From Streptomyces sp. WAC08241 (GTDB lineage: Bacteria; Actinomycetota; Actinomycetes; Streptomycetales; Streptomycetaceae), in NCBI GenBank assembly GCA_007858575.1, contig CP042279.1:6789001-6853000 (forward strand): 64,000 nt of DNA, given 5' to 3'. Each line of letters begins with the position of its first letter. Within the stretch, counting starts at the first letter, position 1. Position numbers and translations under genes: made by a program. The notes under the pieces are model-generated. The model was not told the origin of the DNA and made no database searches. It saw nothing but the letters and a program-made list of their open reading frames with translations. This document shows positions 37,669-49,760 of the stretch, one piece after another.

Positions 37669-39222
37669 ATGGCCGAGACGAAGCGCGAGATCGAGCGGAA
37701 GTACGAAGCCACGGCGGGCGCCGACGTCCCGGACCTCACCCGGGTCCGGGACGTCGCGACCGTCGTCGACGAGGGCGTCACGGAGCTCGACGCCGTCTAC
37801 CACGACACCCCCGACCTGCGCCTGGCCGCCGACTCGATCACCCTGCGCCGCCGCACCGGCGGATCGGACGCGGGTTGGCACCTGAAGTTCCCCGTCGCCG
37901 TCGGCGTCCGCGACGAGATCAGGGCCCCGCTCTCCGACACCCTCCCGCCCGACCTGGCGGCCTCCTGCGCTCCCGCGTCCGCGGCGGCGAGGTCGTGCCC
38001 GTCGTCCGCCTCCGCTCCGCCCGTGACGTCCGCCGCCTCCTCGACGCCGACGGCGACCTCCTCGCCGAACTCTCCGTCGACGCCGTCCACGCCCGGCGCC
38101 TCCCCGGAGGACGCCGGGCCTCCTGGACCGAGATCGAGGTCGAGGCCGCCGACGACGCCGACCCCCGTATCCTCGACGCCGTCGAGAAGCGCCTGGGGAA
38201 GGCCGGCATCCGCCCCTCCCGCGCCCCCTCCAAACTGGCCCGGGCCCTCGCGGAGACGGCCCCGGAGGACGACCGCCCCGCCGAGCGCCCCGGCGCCCCG
38301 GCCGGAGCACCCGGCACCGCCGGAGCCGCCGTCCTCGCCTACGTACGCGAACAGGCCGAGGCGATCGTCGCGCTCGACCCCGCCGTCCGCCGCGACCTGC
38401 CCGACGCCGTCCACCAGCTCCGCGTCGCCTGCCGCCGCCTGCGCAGCGCCCTCAAGACGTACCGCTCCGTCCTCGACCGCACCGCCACCGGCCCCTCGGC
38501 GACGAACTCAAGTGGCTCGCGGGCGAACTGGGCGTCGCCCGCGACCAGGAGGTCTCGCCGCACGGCTGCGCGCCCACCTCGCCGACGTGCCCCGCACCCT
38601 GCGCCTCGGCCACGTGAAGGCCCGGCTGCGGATCTGGGACACCGCCCGCACCGGGGACGCCCGTCACCGGGCCGTCGCCGCCCTCGACTCCGACCGGTAC
38701 CTCGCCCTCCTCGACCGCCTCGACGCCCTGCTCGCCGACCCGCCCCTGCGCAAGGCCGCCGGCCGCGACGCCGCGAAGGTCCTCGCCCACGCCGTCCGCA
38801 AGGACCACGCCCGGCTCGCCGCCCGCGTCGACCACGCGCTCTCCCTCGCCCCCGGCCACGAGCGCGACCTCGCCCTCCACGAGGCCCGCAAGGCCGCCAA
38901 GCGCGCCCGCTACGCCGGCGACGCGGCCCGCCCCACCCTCGGCAAGCCCGCGAAGAAGTTCTCCCGACGGGTGAAGAAGGTCCAGTCCCTGCTGGGCGAG
39001 CACCAGGACGGCGTGGTCACCCGCGCCACCCTCCGCGACCTCGCCGCTCAGGCCCACGCGGCCGGCGAGACCGCCTTCACCTGGGGACTCCTGTACGGCA
39101 GGGAGGAGGCGGCGGCGGACGCGGCCGAGCGCGCGCTGCCGGAGGTCTGGGCGCGGGCCGCCTCCCCTGAGTCCGGGGATTCCGGGGCGGCTCGGGGCCG
39201 CCGGGCACCGGGGTACGCTTGA
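37669..39222 (+). CDS. CYTH and CHAD domain protein, frameshifted
   Basis: ATG 37669. The CYTH domain (about residues 5-200) begins KREIERKYEA with the ExExK metal-binding signature and contains VYHDTPDLRL and LRRRTGG, features of triphosphate tunnel enzymes. The CHAD domain (about 220-500) is a basic alpha-helical bundle with regularly spaced His, Lys and Arg: VHQLRVACRRLRSALKTYR, HEARKAAKRARYAGDAA, LLGEHQDGVV. CHAD domains bind polyphosphate and CYTH enzymes hydrolyse triphosphate or polyphosphate, so a polyphosphate-related role is likely. Breaks near 37965, 38500 and 38555. It sits between rodA and the radical SAM gene with no shared promoter evident. Confidence 0.87.
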   Translation: MAETKREIERKYEATAGADVPDLTRVRDVATVVDEGVTELDAVYHDTPDLRLAADSITLRRRTGGSDAGWHLKFPVAVGVRDEIRAPLSDTLPPDLAASCAPASAAARSCPSSASAPPVTSAASSTPTATSSPNSPSTPSTPGASPEDAGPPGPRSRSRPPTTPTPVSSTPSRSAWGRPASAPPAPPPNWPGPSRRRPRRTTAPPSAPAPRPEHPAPPEPPSSPTYANRPRRSSRSTPPSAATCPTPSTSSASPAAACAAPSRRTAPSSTAPPPAPRRRTQVARGRTGRRPRPGGLAARLRAHLADVPRTLRLGHVKARLRIWDTARTGDARHRAVAALDSDRYLALLDRLDALLADPPLRKAAGRDAAKVLAHAVRKDHARLAARVDHALSLAPGHERDLALHEARKAAKRARYAGDAARPTLGKPAKKFSRRVKKVQSLLGEHQDGVVTRATLRDLAAQAHAAGETAFTWGLLYGREEAAADAAERALPEVWARAASPESGDSGAARGRRAPGYA

Positions 39223-39255
39223 GAGTCGCCCCCTGCCCGCTCACGAAGGTTCGAG

Positions 39256-41181
<1,926 letters not shown>

Positions 41182-41190
41182 TCGTCCGGA

Positions 41191-41232
41191 CGACGGCCCG
41201 GCGCGAGGGATGAACCCTCCGCCGGGCCGTCG
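41191..41232 (+). terminator. long hairpin after the TIGR03960 gene
   Basis: CGACGGCCCGGCG (41191-41203) pairs exactly with CGCCGGGCCGTCG (41220-41232); inside, GAGGG and CCCTC extend the stem past one bulged C. It ends five bases before the next gene's start codon, so it could also attenuate that gene. Confidence 0.8.
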
Positions 41233-41236
41233 CGTC

Positions 41237-42218
41237 ATGTTCGGCATGAGCATGGAACACCCGACGCCACCTGCGCTGATCCGCGTTCCCGTCCGGATCG
41301 TCGTGCTCGTCGCCGTCCTGCCGGTCCGCATGGCCTGGGACGTCCTCACTGCCACGGGCCGCCTCCTCGACCGCGCCCTGCTCCGCCCCGCGGGCCGCGC
41401 CCTGGAGTGGTTCCTCGAACGCGTGGTGGTCCTCCCCGCACGGTGGCTGTACCGGTCGGTCCTCACCCCGGCGGGCCGGGGCCTGGCATGGCTGCTGAGG
41501 GCGCTATTCGTGTGGCCGTGGGTCGGGCTGTGGCGGTACGTGGCGGTGCCGGTCGCCCGGTACGGGGTCGCCGTTCCCGCCGTGTGGCTCCACCGCCGGG
41601 TCCTCTCCCCGCTCGGCACCGGCTGCCTCTTCCTCCTGGAGAAGCTGCTCCTCGTCCCCCTCGCCGCGCTCTTCCGGTACGTCCTGGTCCCCCTGCTCCG
41701 GTACGGGATCGCCGTCCCCGTCCGCTGGCTCTGGAAGCGGGTCCTCGTGCCCGTCGCACGGGAGGTGCGGGACGCGCTCGGCCTGTGCTGGCGGGTCGCC
41801 GGGTTCGTGTCGCGGGCCGTCGGACGCGGGCTCAAGTGGCTCGCGTGGAACCTGCTCGGACGGCCCCTGGTCCGGGTGTGGTGGGGCTCCGGTGGTGCGG
41901 CCGCAACCTCGTCGCGCGGCCCGTCGCCCGGGTCTGGGCGTCCGTCGTGCGGCCGGCCGGGCGCTGGGTCCGTGACGAGGTCTGGGCCCCGGCCCGCAGG
42001 ACCGCCGTCGAGGCGGGACGCGCCGCGCGGGAGGCGCTCGCCTCGGCCCGCGCCACCCTCCGGGAGGCCCGCGCGGACGCCTGGCGCGCCCTCGTCGGCG
42101 CGGCCCGGCCGGTCGAGCCCCGGGAACCGGCGGCGGCCCGTGCGCGTACTCTGGGTAGTACAACGAACGTCTCCGGCGCGGTGCCCGCCCCCGAGATCTC
42201 CCTGCGGAAGCGGGGTGA
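41237..42218 (+). CDS. Trp/Arg/Val-rich protein of tandem 47-residue repeats, frameshifted
   Basis: I do not recognise this family. ATG 41237 (or 41246, 41252 in frame). From about residue 45 a unit of 47 residues recurs, for example LYRSVLTPAGRGLAWLLRAL then, exactly 47 later, LHRRVLSPLGTGCLFLLEKL; later positions match too (LWRYVAVPVARYGVAVP against LFRYVLVPLLRYGIAVP). A partial unit precedes and another follows (LWKRVLVPVAREV). The segments alternate hydrophobic, Trp and Arg/Lys in a way that suits amphipathic helices lying on a membrane. After an indel near 41890 an Ala/Arg-rich helical tail follows. The end is probably at TGA 42216-42218 after one missing G. It separates the two radical SAM partner genes. 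Confidence 0.6.
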
Positions 42219-42298
42219 ACCGGGCGGACCCCCGAGACGACCCGTACAGCTCGTGGACGGCGCACGCCCGTGCCGCCCCGCAACGAGGAGAAGAACCA

Positions 42299-43131
42299 CT
42301 GGGCAAGCGACAGCCCGAAGGCCCGCCGCCCGCACCGGCGGTGCAGCGCATCCGACTGCGCTACACCAAGCGCGGCCGCCTCCGGTTCACCAGCCACCGT
42401 GACTTCCAGCGCGCCTTCGAGCGCGCCCTGCGCCGTGCCGAGGTGCCCATGGCGTACTCGGCCGGCTTCACCCCCACCCCAAGGTGTCGTACGCCAACGC
42501 CGCCCCGACGGGCACGGGCTCCGAGGCCGAGTACCTGGAGATCGCCCTCACCGAGGCGCGCGACCCGGAGACCCTGCGGGCCCTGCTCGACGAGTCCCTC
42601 CCGGCCGGCCTCGACGTCACCGACGCCGTCGAGGCCCGCACCTCGGGCCTCGCCGACCGGCTCACCGCCTCCGTCTGGGAGCTGCGCCTCGAAGGCGTCG
42701 CCCCCGAGGCGGCGGAGAAGGCCGTCGAGGCGTTTCTCGCGGCCGAGACCGTGGAAGTACAGCGCAAGACGAAGAACGGCGTCCGCACCTTCGACACCCG
42801 TTCCGCGGTCACCGAGCTGACGGCCGTCCGTCCCCAGGGCGAACCCCGGGAAGATGGGCCGCTGGACAGCGCCTGTGCGATACTGCGGCTGGTTGTTCGG
42901 CACGTGACACCTGCCGTGCGACCCGACGACGTCCTGTCCGGTCTCCGAGCCGTGGCCGACCTGGCGCCGCCGGTCCCCGCCGCGGTGACCAGGCTGGCGC
43001 AGGGGCTCTTCGACGAGGAGTCCGGCACGGTGACCGACCCGCTCGCGCCCGACCGCGAGGCAGTCACGGCCGCTTCACCCACGGCCGCCGCGACCGCCCC
43101 GGCGACGGCGCCGGGTACGGGCACCGCGTAG
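42299..43131 (+). CDS. TIGR03936 family radical SAM-associated protein, one frameshift
   Basis: Partner of the TIGR03960 protein. The typical start GKRQPEGPPPAPAVQRIRLR is preceded by CTG at 42299 rather than GTG or ATG; GAGGAG stands eight bases ahead, which fixes the position. Either CTG is used or a base is missing (GTGGGC read as CTGGGC). Core motif RLRFTSHRDFQRAFERALRR and AYSAGFTPHPKVSYANAAP, the latter broken by an indel near 42478. Then SEAEYLEIALTEARDPETLR. About 277 residues, stop 43131. Function unknown; conserved next to rne in actinobacteria. Confidence 0.85.
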
Positions 43132-43364
43132 GGAGCGGTCGTCGCAGCGCAGCCCTGGTACTCGGGAGCCACCTGGGTCGGGCCGCGCACTGACCAGAAG
43201 ACTTTCGCCAGGCCGTCCGCACAGGGCGTACGGAACCGGCGAGCCAGACATACAGCTCCCGTGCGGCGCCCGCGCCCCGGGCGGCGGCACCTCGCCACAG
43301 GCGTGACCGTGCCACCGGACCGGAACCAGGCGCGGCGCCCGGGAGCGTGACGGGAGAACCCCGC

Positions 43365-46300
43365 ATGCCCGAGTCCAACGAAGACACCAACGCCCCCGGT
43401 GACAAGCTGCCGCCGCGCCGCAGGCGCCGCGCTGCCTCCCGCCCCGCCGGTCCGCCGGTGACGGGCGAGACCACCGGAACCACCGGGACCCCGGCCGCCG
43501 ACACGCCGGAGCCCGCCGCCACCGCGCCGGTCGCCGAGGCCGCGCCCGAGGCCACCCCGGCCGAGACCGAGGCCGCGCCCGCGCCGCGCACCCGCCGCCG
43601 CGCCACCCGCAAGGCGACCGCGCCGGCCGCGGAGACGGCGGAGACCGCCGCTCCCACCGCCGAGCAGCCGGTCGCGGAGGCCGCGCCCGAGGCCGTCGAG
43701 GAGGCCCCCGAGGCCGCTCCGGCGCGCCCGACCCGCCGCCGTGCCACCCGCAAGGCCACCGCGCCGGTGACCTCCCCGGCCCCGGCCGACGAGACCGCCG
43801 CGCCGGAGACCGCCGCTCCCGCCGCCGAGCAGCCGGTCGCGGAGGCCGCGCCCGAGGCCGTCGAGGAGACCCCCGAGGCCGCCCCGCCGGCCCGTACGCG
43901 CCGCCGTGCCACCCGTAAGGCCACCGCTCCGGCCGGTGCGCCCACCGCCGAGGAGACCGCCGCGCCGGTCGCCGAGGAGACCGCCGCGCCCGCCGCCGAG
44001 GCCGCGCCCGAGGCCGCCCCGGTCGAGACCGAGGCCGCGCCCGCGCCGCGCACCCGCCGCCGTGCCACCCGCAAGGCCACCGCTCCGGCCGGCGCGCCCG
44101 CCGCCGCCGAGGAGACCGCCGCGCCCGCCGCCGGCGAGTCGCTGCCCGAGACCGCCGTCGCGCAGATCGCCGCCGACGAGGCCGAGGTCGCCGCCGCCGA
44201 GACCGCCGCCACGCGCGGCCGCGGCCGTCGCCGCGTCACCTCGCCGCAGTTCACCTCCGAGCCGGCCCCGGCCCGCGAGCCGCGCCGGGCCGCGCGCCCC
44301 GCCGTCGCCGTCTTCCAGGCCCCGGTCTTCGCCGAGCCGATGTTCCAGACCCCGGAGACGGCTGCCGCGGCTGCCGCCGCCGCGCCCGCGGAGCCCGAGG
44401 CCGAGGAGATCGACGAGACGGAGGAGACCGTCGAGACGGTCGAGGCCGTGGAGACCCCCGAGCCCGCCGAGCGGACTGAGACCGGCTCCCGCCGCCGTCG
44501 CTGCCGCCGCGGCGAGCCCGTCGCCGTCGAGCCCGTCCCGGCCACCGTCGCCGACGAGCCCGAGGTCGAGGCCGCCGCCGACGCGCTCGAAGAGGCCGAG
44601 GAGGCCGAGGAGACGGACGAGTACGAGGACCGCCCCTCCCGCCGCCGTCGCCGGGCGGCCGTCGCCGCCGTCGCGGTGAGCTCGCCGAGGTCGAGGAGAC
44701 CGAGGACGGCGAGGAGCCGCACGCCGAGGACGAGTCCGAGGAGACCGAGGACGGCGAGGACGAGACCGAGGAGGCCGAGGGCCTCGCCGGCGGCTCCAGC
44801 AGCTCCCGCCGCCGTCGCCGTCGCCGCCGTCGCAGCGGGGACGCCTCCGCCGACGGCGAGGCGGGCGACGAGGACGGCGTCCGTACGGTCGTCAAGGTCC
44901 GCGAGCCCCGCCCGGCCCGCGAGAAGGCCGAGCCCGGCACCGGCGCCGACGAGGTCCAGTCCATCAAGGGCTCGACCCGCCTGGAGGCCAAGAAGCAGCG
45001 CCGCCGCGAGGGCTGCGAGCAGGGCCGCCGCCGCGTCCCGATCATCACCGAGGCGGAGTTCCTCGCCCGCCGCGAGGCCGTCGAGCGCGTCATGGTCGTC
45101 CGCCAGAACGGCGAGCGCACCCAGATCGGCGTCCTGGAAGACAACGTGCTCGTCGAGCACTACGTCAACAAGGAGCAGGCCACCTCGTACGTCGGCAACG
45201 TCTACCTGGGCAAGGTCCAGAACGTCCTGCCGTCCATGGAGGCCGCCTTCGTCGACATCGGCAAGGGCCGCAACGCCGTCCTGTACGCCGGCGAGGTCAA
45301 CTTCGAGGCGCTCGGCATGGGCCACGGCCCGCGCCGCATCGAGACCGCCCTCAAGTCCGGCCAGTCGGTCCTCGTGCAGGTCACCAAGGACCCGATCGGC
45401 CACAAGGGCGCCCGTCTGACCAGCCAGGTCTCCCTGCCGGGCCGCTACCTCGTGTACGTGCCCGAGGGCTCGATGACCGGCATCAGCCGCAAGCTCCCCG
45501 ACACCGAGCGCGCGCGCCTGAAGACCATCCTCAAGAAGATCGTCCCCGAGGACGCGGGCGTCATCGTGCGCACCGCCGCCGAGGGCGCGAGCGAGGACGA
45601 GCTGCGCCGCGACGTCGAGCGCCTCCAGGCGCAGTGGGAGGACATCCAGAAGAAGGCGAAGAGCGGCAACGCCCCGACGCTGCTCTACGGCGAGCCGGAC
45701 ATGACCGTCCGGGTCGTCCGCGACATCTTCAACGAGGACTTCTCCAAGGTCATCGTCAGCGGCGACGACGCGTGGGAGACCATCCACGGGTACGTGAGCC
45801 ACGTGGCCCCGGACCTGACCGACCGCCTGTCCAAGTGGACGAGCGAGGTCGACGTCTTCGCGACGTACCGGATCGACGAGCAGCTCATGAAGGCGCTCGA
45901 CCGCAAGGTCTGGCTGCCGTCCGGCGGCTCGCTGGTGATCGACAAGACCGAGGCGATGATCGTCGTCGACGTCAACACCGGCAAGTTCACCGGCCAGGGC
46001 GGCAACCTGGAGGAGACCGTCACCAGGAACAACCTGGAGGCGGCCGAGGAGATCGTGCGGCAGCTCCGCCTGCGCGACCTGGGCGGCATCGTCGTCATCG
46101 ACTTCATCGACATGGTCCTGGAGTCCAACCGCGACCTGGTGCTGCGCCGCCTCCTGGAGTGCCTGGGCCGGGACCGGACCAAGCACCAGGTGGCCGAGGT
46201 CACCTCGCTCGGCCTGGTCCAGATGACCCGCAAGCGCGTCGGCCAGGGCCTCCTGGAGTCCTTCTCCGAGACCTGCGTCCACTGCAACGGGCGCGGCGTC

Positions 46301-47312
46301 ATCGTCCACATGGAGCAGCCGACCACCTCCGGCGGCGGTGGCGGCGGCAAGCGCGCGAAGCGCGGCCGCGGCGGCGACGGGCACGCCCACGAGCACGAGC
46401 ACGCCGAGGCCGTGGAGACCGGCGCGAGGACGCGGCCCACGAGGTCGAGACCGAGACCGAGGTCGCGGCGGAGCTGGCCGCCCCGGTGGCCGTGCCGGTG
46501 CCGATCGCCCCGGACGAGGAGCTGTACGGCTCCGTCGCCGAGGCGGAGGCGGCCGCCACGCGCGGCCGTGGCCGCCGTCGCGCGACCCGCAGGGTGACCG
46601 CCCCGGTCGCCTCGACGCCCGTCGCTCCGACGCCGGTCGCCCCGGCTCCCGTCGTGGAGACCGCGGCCGAGGCCGAGACCGTCGTGGTCGAGCCGGTGAC
46701 CGAGCCGGCCGCCGGCCCGGAGGCCGTCGAGCCCGCGCCCGCTCCCGTGGCGGAGACCGAGGCCGTCGTCGAGGAGCCCGCCGCCCCGGCCCCGCGCGGC
46801 CGTCGCCGTGCCACCCGCCGGGCGACCTCCCCGGTCGTCTCGACCACGGAGCCGGCCGAGCCGGTCACCGTCGTGGAGACCGCGGCCGAGACCGTCGTGG
46901 AGCCGGAGCCGGAGCCCGTGGTGGAGCCCGAGGCCGTCGCGGCCGAGGAGTCCGCTCCGGAGCCCGCCGCCGAGCCCGTCGTCGAGGAGGCCCCGCGGCC
47001 GCCCCGCCGCGCGCCCGCCGCCGGGTGGTCCGCAAGGCCACCGCCCCCGCCGGTTCGCCCGCGGGCGCCGAGGAGGCCGCCGTCGTCGTGGTCGCGGCGG
47101 CCCCGGCCGCCGAGGAGTCCGAGGCCGAGGCCGAGCCCGCCCCCGCCAAGAAGACGGCGGCGCGCAAGACCACGGCGAAGAAGGCCACGGCCAAGAAGGC
47201 CGCCACCAAGAAGACGGCGGCGACCAAGAAGACCGCGGCGAAGAAGACGACCGCCAAGAAGACCACGGCCAAGAAGGCGGCCGAGAAGACCGCCTCCCCG
47301 GCCCAGGACTGA
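43365..47312 (+). CDS. rne: ribonuclease E/G family endoribonuclease with repetitive tails, frameshifted
   Basis: Main RNA-processing and decay endonuclease. ATG 43365, with GGGAG nine bases ahead, is chosen over GTG 43347. The catalytic core lies at about 45090-46330: S1-domain region (NVYLGKVQNVLPSMEAAFVD), DNase I-like site with DVNTGKF and VVIDFIDM, and the Zn-link CVHCNGRG. The N-terminal ~550 residues are Ala/Pro/Glu-rich with four TRRRATRKATAP blocks, and the C-terminal ~320 residues have related blocks (RRRATRRATSP) and a Lys-rich KKTTAKK tail. In Streptomyces RNase ES the flanks carry the scaffold functions. Breaks near 44685, 46425 and 47025. About 1315 residues. Confidence 0.93.
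43590..44095 (+). repeat. repeated TRRRATRKATAP blocks in the RNase E N-terminal tail
   Basis: Four near-identical segments encoding RTRRRATRKATAPA recur at about 43585, 43730, 43895 and 44045, separated by Glu/Ala/Pro-rich spacers. Related blocks occur in the C-terminal tail near 46570, 46800 and 47020. Confidence 0.85.
47156..47300 (+). repeat. histone H1-like Lys/Ala/Thr repeats at the RNase E C-terminus
   Basis: AAGAAGACGGCG-type units encode KKTAARKTTAKKATAKK and similar, about 45 residues with lysine at a third of positions, ending EKTASPAQD. Such tails bind nucleic acid. Confidence 0.85.
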
Positions 47313-47319
47313 CCGGCGG

Positions 47320-47366
47320 GCGCGGGCCGCCCTCCGTACGCGACGTGCGGGGAGGGCGGCCCGCGC
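47320..47366 (+). terminator. perfect 16-bp hairpin after rne
   Basis: GCGCGGGCCGCCCTCC (47320-47335) pairs exactly with GGAGGGCGGCCCGCGC (47351-47366) across a 15-base loop; 8 bases past the rne stop. Confidence 0.87.
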
Positions 47367-47567
47367 CGTCCCGGGCGGATTTGACCCCCGCGTCGGCCGC
47401 CCGTAACCTAGACCGTCGGTGCGTCTGTCGACGCGCCGCACCTCTGAGCACCTCCCTCCCGCCCGTCGGGAGAGGCCGCTCGTCCGATTCCGGAACGCCG
47501 CGGACCCCCGGGTCCGTGCGAGCGGCTGGCTTCAGAGGTTTCGATCCCGAGTGAGAGAGAGATCCGC

Positions 47568-47886
47568 GTGTACGCCATCGTGCGCAGCGGTGGTCGCCAG
47601 CACAAGGTTGCTGTCGGCGACATCGTTGAGGTTGACAAGATTTCCACCGCCAAGGTTGGCGACACGGTCGAGCTCGACCCTGCTCGTTGTCGACGGCGAC
47701 GCCGTGACCAGCGACCCGTGGGTCCTGGACGGCATCAAGGTCACGGCCGAGGTCGTGGACCACCACAAGGGCGCCAAGATCGACATCCTGCGCTACAAGA
47801 ACAAGACCGGCTACCGCCGTCGCCAGGGTCACCGCCAGCAGTACACGGCGATCAAGGTCACCGGTATCCCCGCGGCTGCGAAGTAA
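47568..47886 (+). CDS. rplU: 50S ribosomal protein L21, one frameshift
   Basis: GTG 47568 (VYAIVRSGGRQHKVAVGD), preceded by a GAGAGAGA tract rather than a canonical site. L21 binds 23S rRNA beside L20. An indel near 47685 breaks the frame at ELDP; the rest (VVDGDAVTSDPWVLDG, GYRRRQGHRQQYT, IKVTGI) is in another frame and ends at TAA 47884-47886. About 106 residues. The 155-base leader (47410-47567) holds two small stems, CTCCC/GGGAG near 47455-47475 and GGACCC/GGGTCC near 47500-47517. rpmA follows after 13 bases. Confidence 0.96.
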
Positions 47887-47899
47887 GAGGGACTGAGAC

Positions 47900-48154
47900 A
47901 TGGCACACAAGAAGGGCGCATCGTCCACCCGGAACGGGCGCGACTCCAATGCCCAGCGGCTCGGCGTGAAGCGCTTCGGCGGTCAGGTCGTCAACGCGGG
48001 TGAGATCCTGGTCCGCCAGCGCGGCACCCACTTCCACCCCGGCGCGGGCGTCGGCCGTGGCGGCGACGACACGCTGTTCGCCCTGCAGGCCGGTTCGGTG
48101 CAGTTCGGCACCCACCGTGGCCGCAAGGTCGTGAACATCGTTCCGGTCGCCTGA
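47900..48154 (+). CDS. rpmA: 50S ribosomal protein L27
   Basis: Intact, 84 residues, ATG 47900 with GAGGGA ahead. MAHKKGASSTRNGRDSNAQR is the standard L27 start, whose N-terminus reaches the peptidyl transferase centre. No extra N-terminal propeptide of the Firmicute type. Operon partner of rplU. Confidence 0.98.
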   Translation: MAHKKGASSTRNGRDSNAQRLGVKRFGGQVVNAGEILVRQRGTHFHPGAGVGRGGDDTLFALQAGSVQFGTHRGRKVVNIVPVA

Positions 48155-48168
48155 TCGGATCTTTGCGG

Positions 48169-48210
48169 AGGCGGACCTCACTTCCCGGCAAGGGAAGCGG
48201 GTCCGCCTTT
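48169..48210 (+). terminator. hairpin after rpmA
   Basis: AGGCGGACC and CTTCCC on the left pair with GGGAAG and GGTCCGCCT on the right, with a 2-base internal loop, ending in TTT. It separates rplU-rpmA from obgE. Confidence 0.82.
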
Positions 48211-48259
48211 CGCGTGTTACTAGATAGACATTCCGTACGTCATAAATGGAGGCACCACC

Positions 48260-49698
48260 ATGACCACTTCGTGGACCGCGTCGAGCTGCACGTCGCCGCG
48301 GGTAACGGAGGCCACGGCTGCGCCTCCGTCCATCGCGAGAAGTTCAAGCCGCTCGGCGGGCCCGACGGCGGCAACGGCGGCCGCGGCGGCGACGTGATCC
48401 TGGTCGTCGACCAGTCGGTCACCACCCTCCTCGAGTACCACCACTCCCCGCACCGCAAGGCCACCAACGGCCAGCCCGGCGCCGGCGACAACCGCTCCGG
48501 CAAGGACGGCCAGGACCTGGTCCTGACCGTGCCCGACGGCACCGTCGTCCTCGACAAGCAGGGCAACGTCCTCGCGGACCTGGTCGGCCAGGGCACCACC
48601 TTCGTCGCGGGTCAGGGCGGCCGCGGCGGCCTCGGCAACGCGGCGCTGTCCTCCGCGCGCCGCAAGGCCCCCGGCTTCGCGCTCCTCGGCGAGCCCGGCG
48701 AGGCGCGGGACATCGTCCTGGAGCTCAAGACCGTCGCCGACGTGGCCCTCGTCGGCTACCCGAGCGCCGGCAAGTCCTCGCTGATCTCCGTCCTGTCGGC
48801 CGCCAAGCCGAAGATCGCGGACTACCCCTTCACCACCCTCGTCCCGAACCTGGGCGTCGTCACGGCCGGCTCGACCGTCTACACCATCGCCGACGTCCCC
48901 GGCCTGATCCCGGGCGCCAGCCAGGGCCGCGGCCTGGGCCTGGAGTTCCTCCGCCACGTGGAGCGCTGCTCGGTCCTCGTCCACGTCCTGGACACGGCGA
49001 CCCTGGAGTCCGACCGCGACCCGGTCTCCGACCTCGACGTCATCGAGGAGGAGCTGAGGCAGTACGGCGGCCTCGACGACCGGCCCCGGATCGTCGTCCT
49101 CAACAAGATCGACATCCCGGACGGCCAGGACCTCGCGGACATGATCCGCCCGGACCTGGAGCGGCGCGGCTACCAGGTGTACGAGGTCTCCGCCGTGGCC
49201 CGCACCGGTCTCAAGGAGCTCTCCTACGCCCTCGCCGGCATCATCGCCGAGGCGCGCGCCGCCAAGCCGAAGGAGGAGGCGACCCGGATCGTCATCCGCC
49301 CGAAGGCCGTCGACGACACGGGCTTCACGGTCACGTACGACGAGACCGAGGAGGTCTACCGGGTGCGCGGCGAGAAGCCGGAGCGTTGGGTCCGCCAGAC
49401 CGACTTCAACAACGACGAGGCCGTGGGCTACCTGGCCGACCGCCTCAACCGCCTCGGCGTCGAGGACGCGCTGATGAAGGCGGGCGCCCGCGCGGGCGAC
49501 GGCGTCGCGATCGGTGCCGAGGACAACGCGGTCGTCTTCGACTGGGAGCCCAGCATGATGGCCGGCGCCGAGATGCTCGGCCGCCGCGGCGAGGACCACC
49601 GCCTGGAGGCCCCGCGTCCGGCCGCGCAGCGCCGCCGGGACCGGGAGGCCGAGCGTGACGACCCGCAGCGCGAGTTCGACGAGTTCAACCCCTTCTAA
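48260..49698 (+). CDS. obgE: Obg/CgtA GTPase, frameshifted just after the start codon
   Basis: Ribosome-assembly and stress GTPase; in Streptomyces it influences aerial growth. ATG 48260 follows GGAGG; a missing C at about 48268 (MTTFVDRVELHV) separates the start from the rest, which is one clean frame. Obg fold with Gly-rich helices (NGGHGCASVHREKFKPLGGP, GGNGGRGGDV). G1 GYPSAGKSS, G3 DVPG, G4 NKID, G5 SAVA. C-terminal OCT domain from about residue 330 and an acidic end EFDEFNPF. About 479 residues. The stop lies in a 20-base tandem repeat. Confidence 0.95.
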
Positions 49699-49760
49699 GC
49701 GAGTTCGACCCGTTCTAGGCGATTTCAACGCGTTCTAGACGAGTTCGACCCGTTCTGACG
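49681..49760. repeat. four 20-bp tandem units spanning the obgE stop codon
   Basis: Units at 49681, 49701, 49721 and 49741 follow GAGTTCGACCCGTTCTAGGC. Each unit re-creates a sequence reading (E/D)FxxF-stop, so the codons for the protein's last residues and stop are copied three more times downstream. Confidence 0.92.

Noticed and set aside
43064..46402. A very long open frame on the minus strand opposite rne
   Set aside because: It is a mirror of the strongly biased codons of rne. Its product is low-complexity and resembles no family, while the plus strand encodes clear RNase E.
47410..47567. Ribosomal protein L21 leader RNA before rplU
   Set aside because: Two short stems are present, but I cannot match them to a known L21 leader, so I mention them only within the rplU entry.
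45685..47949. A long minus-strand frame across the end of rne and rplU
   Set aside because: It crosses two unrelated conserved plus-strand genes and a terminator, which a real gene would not do.
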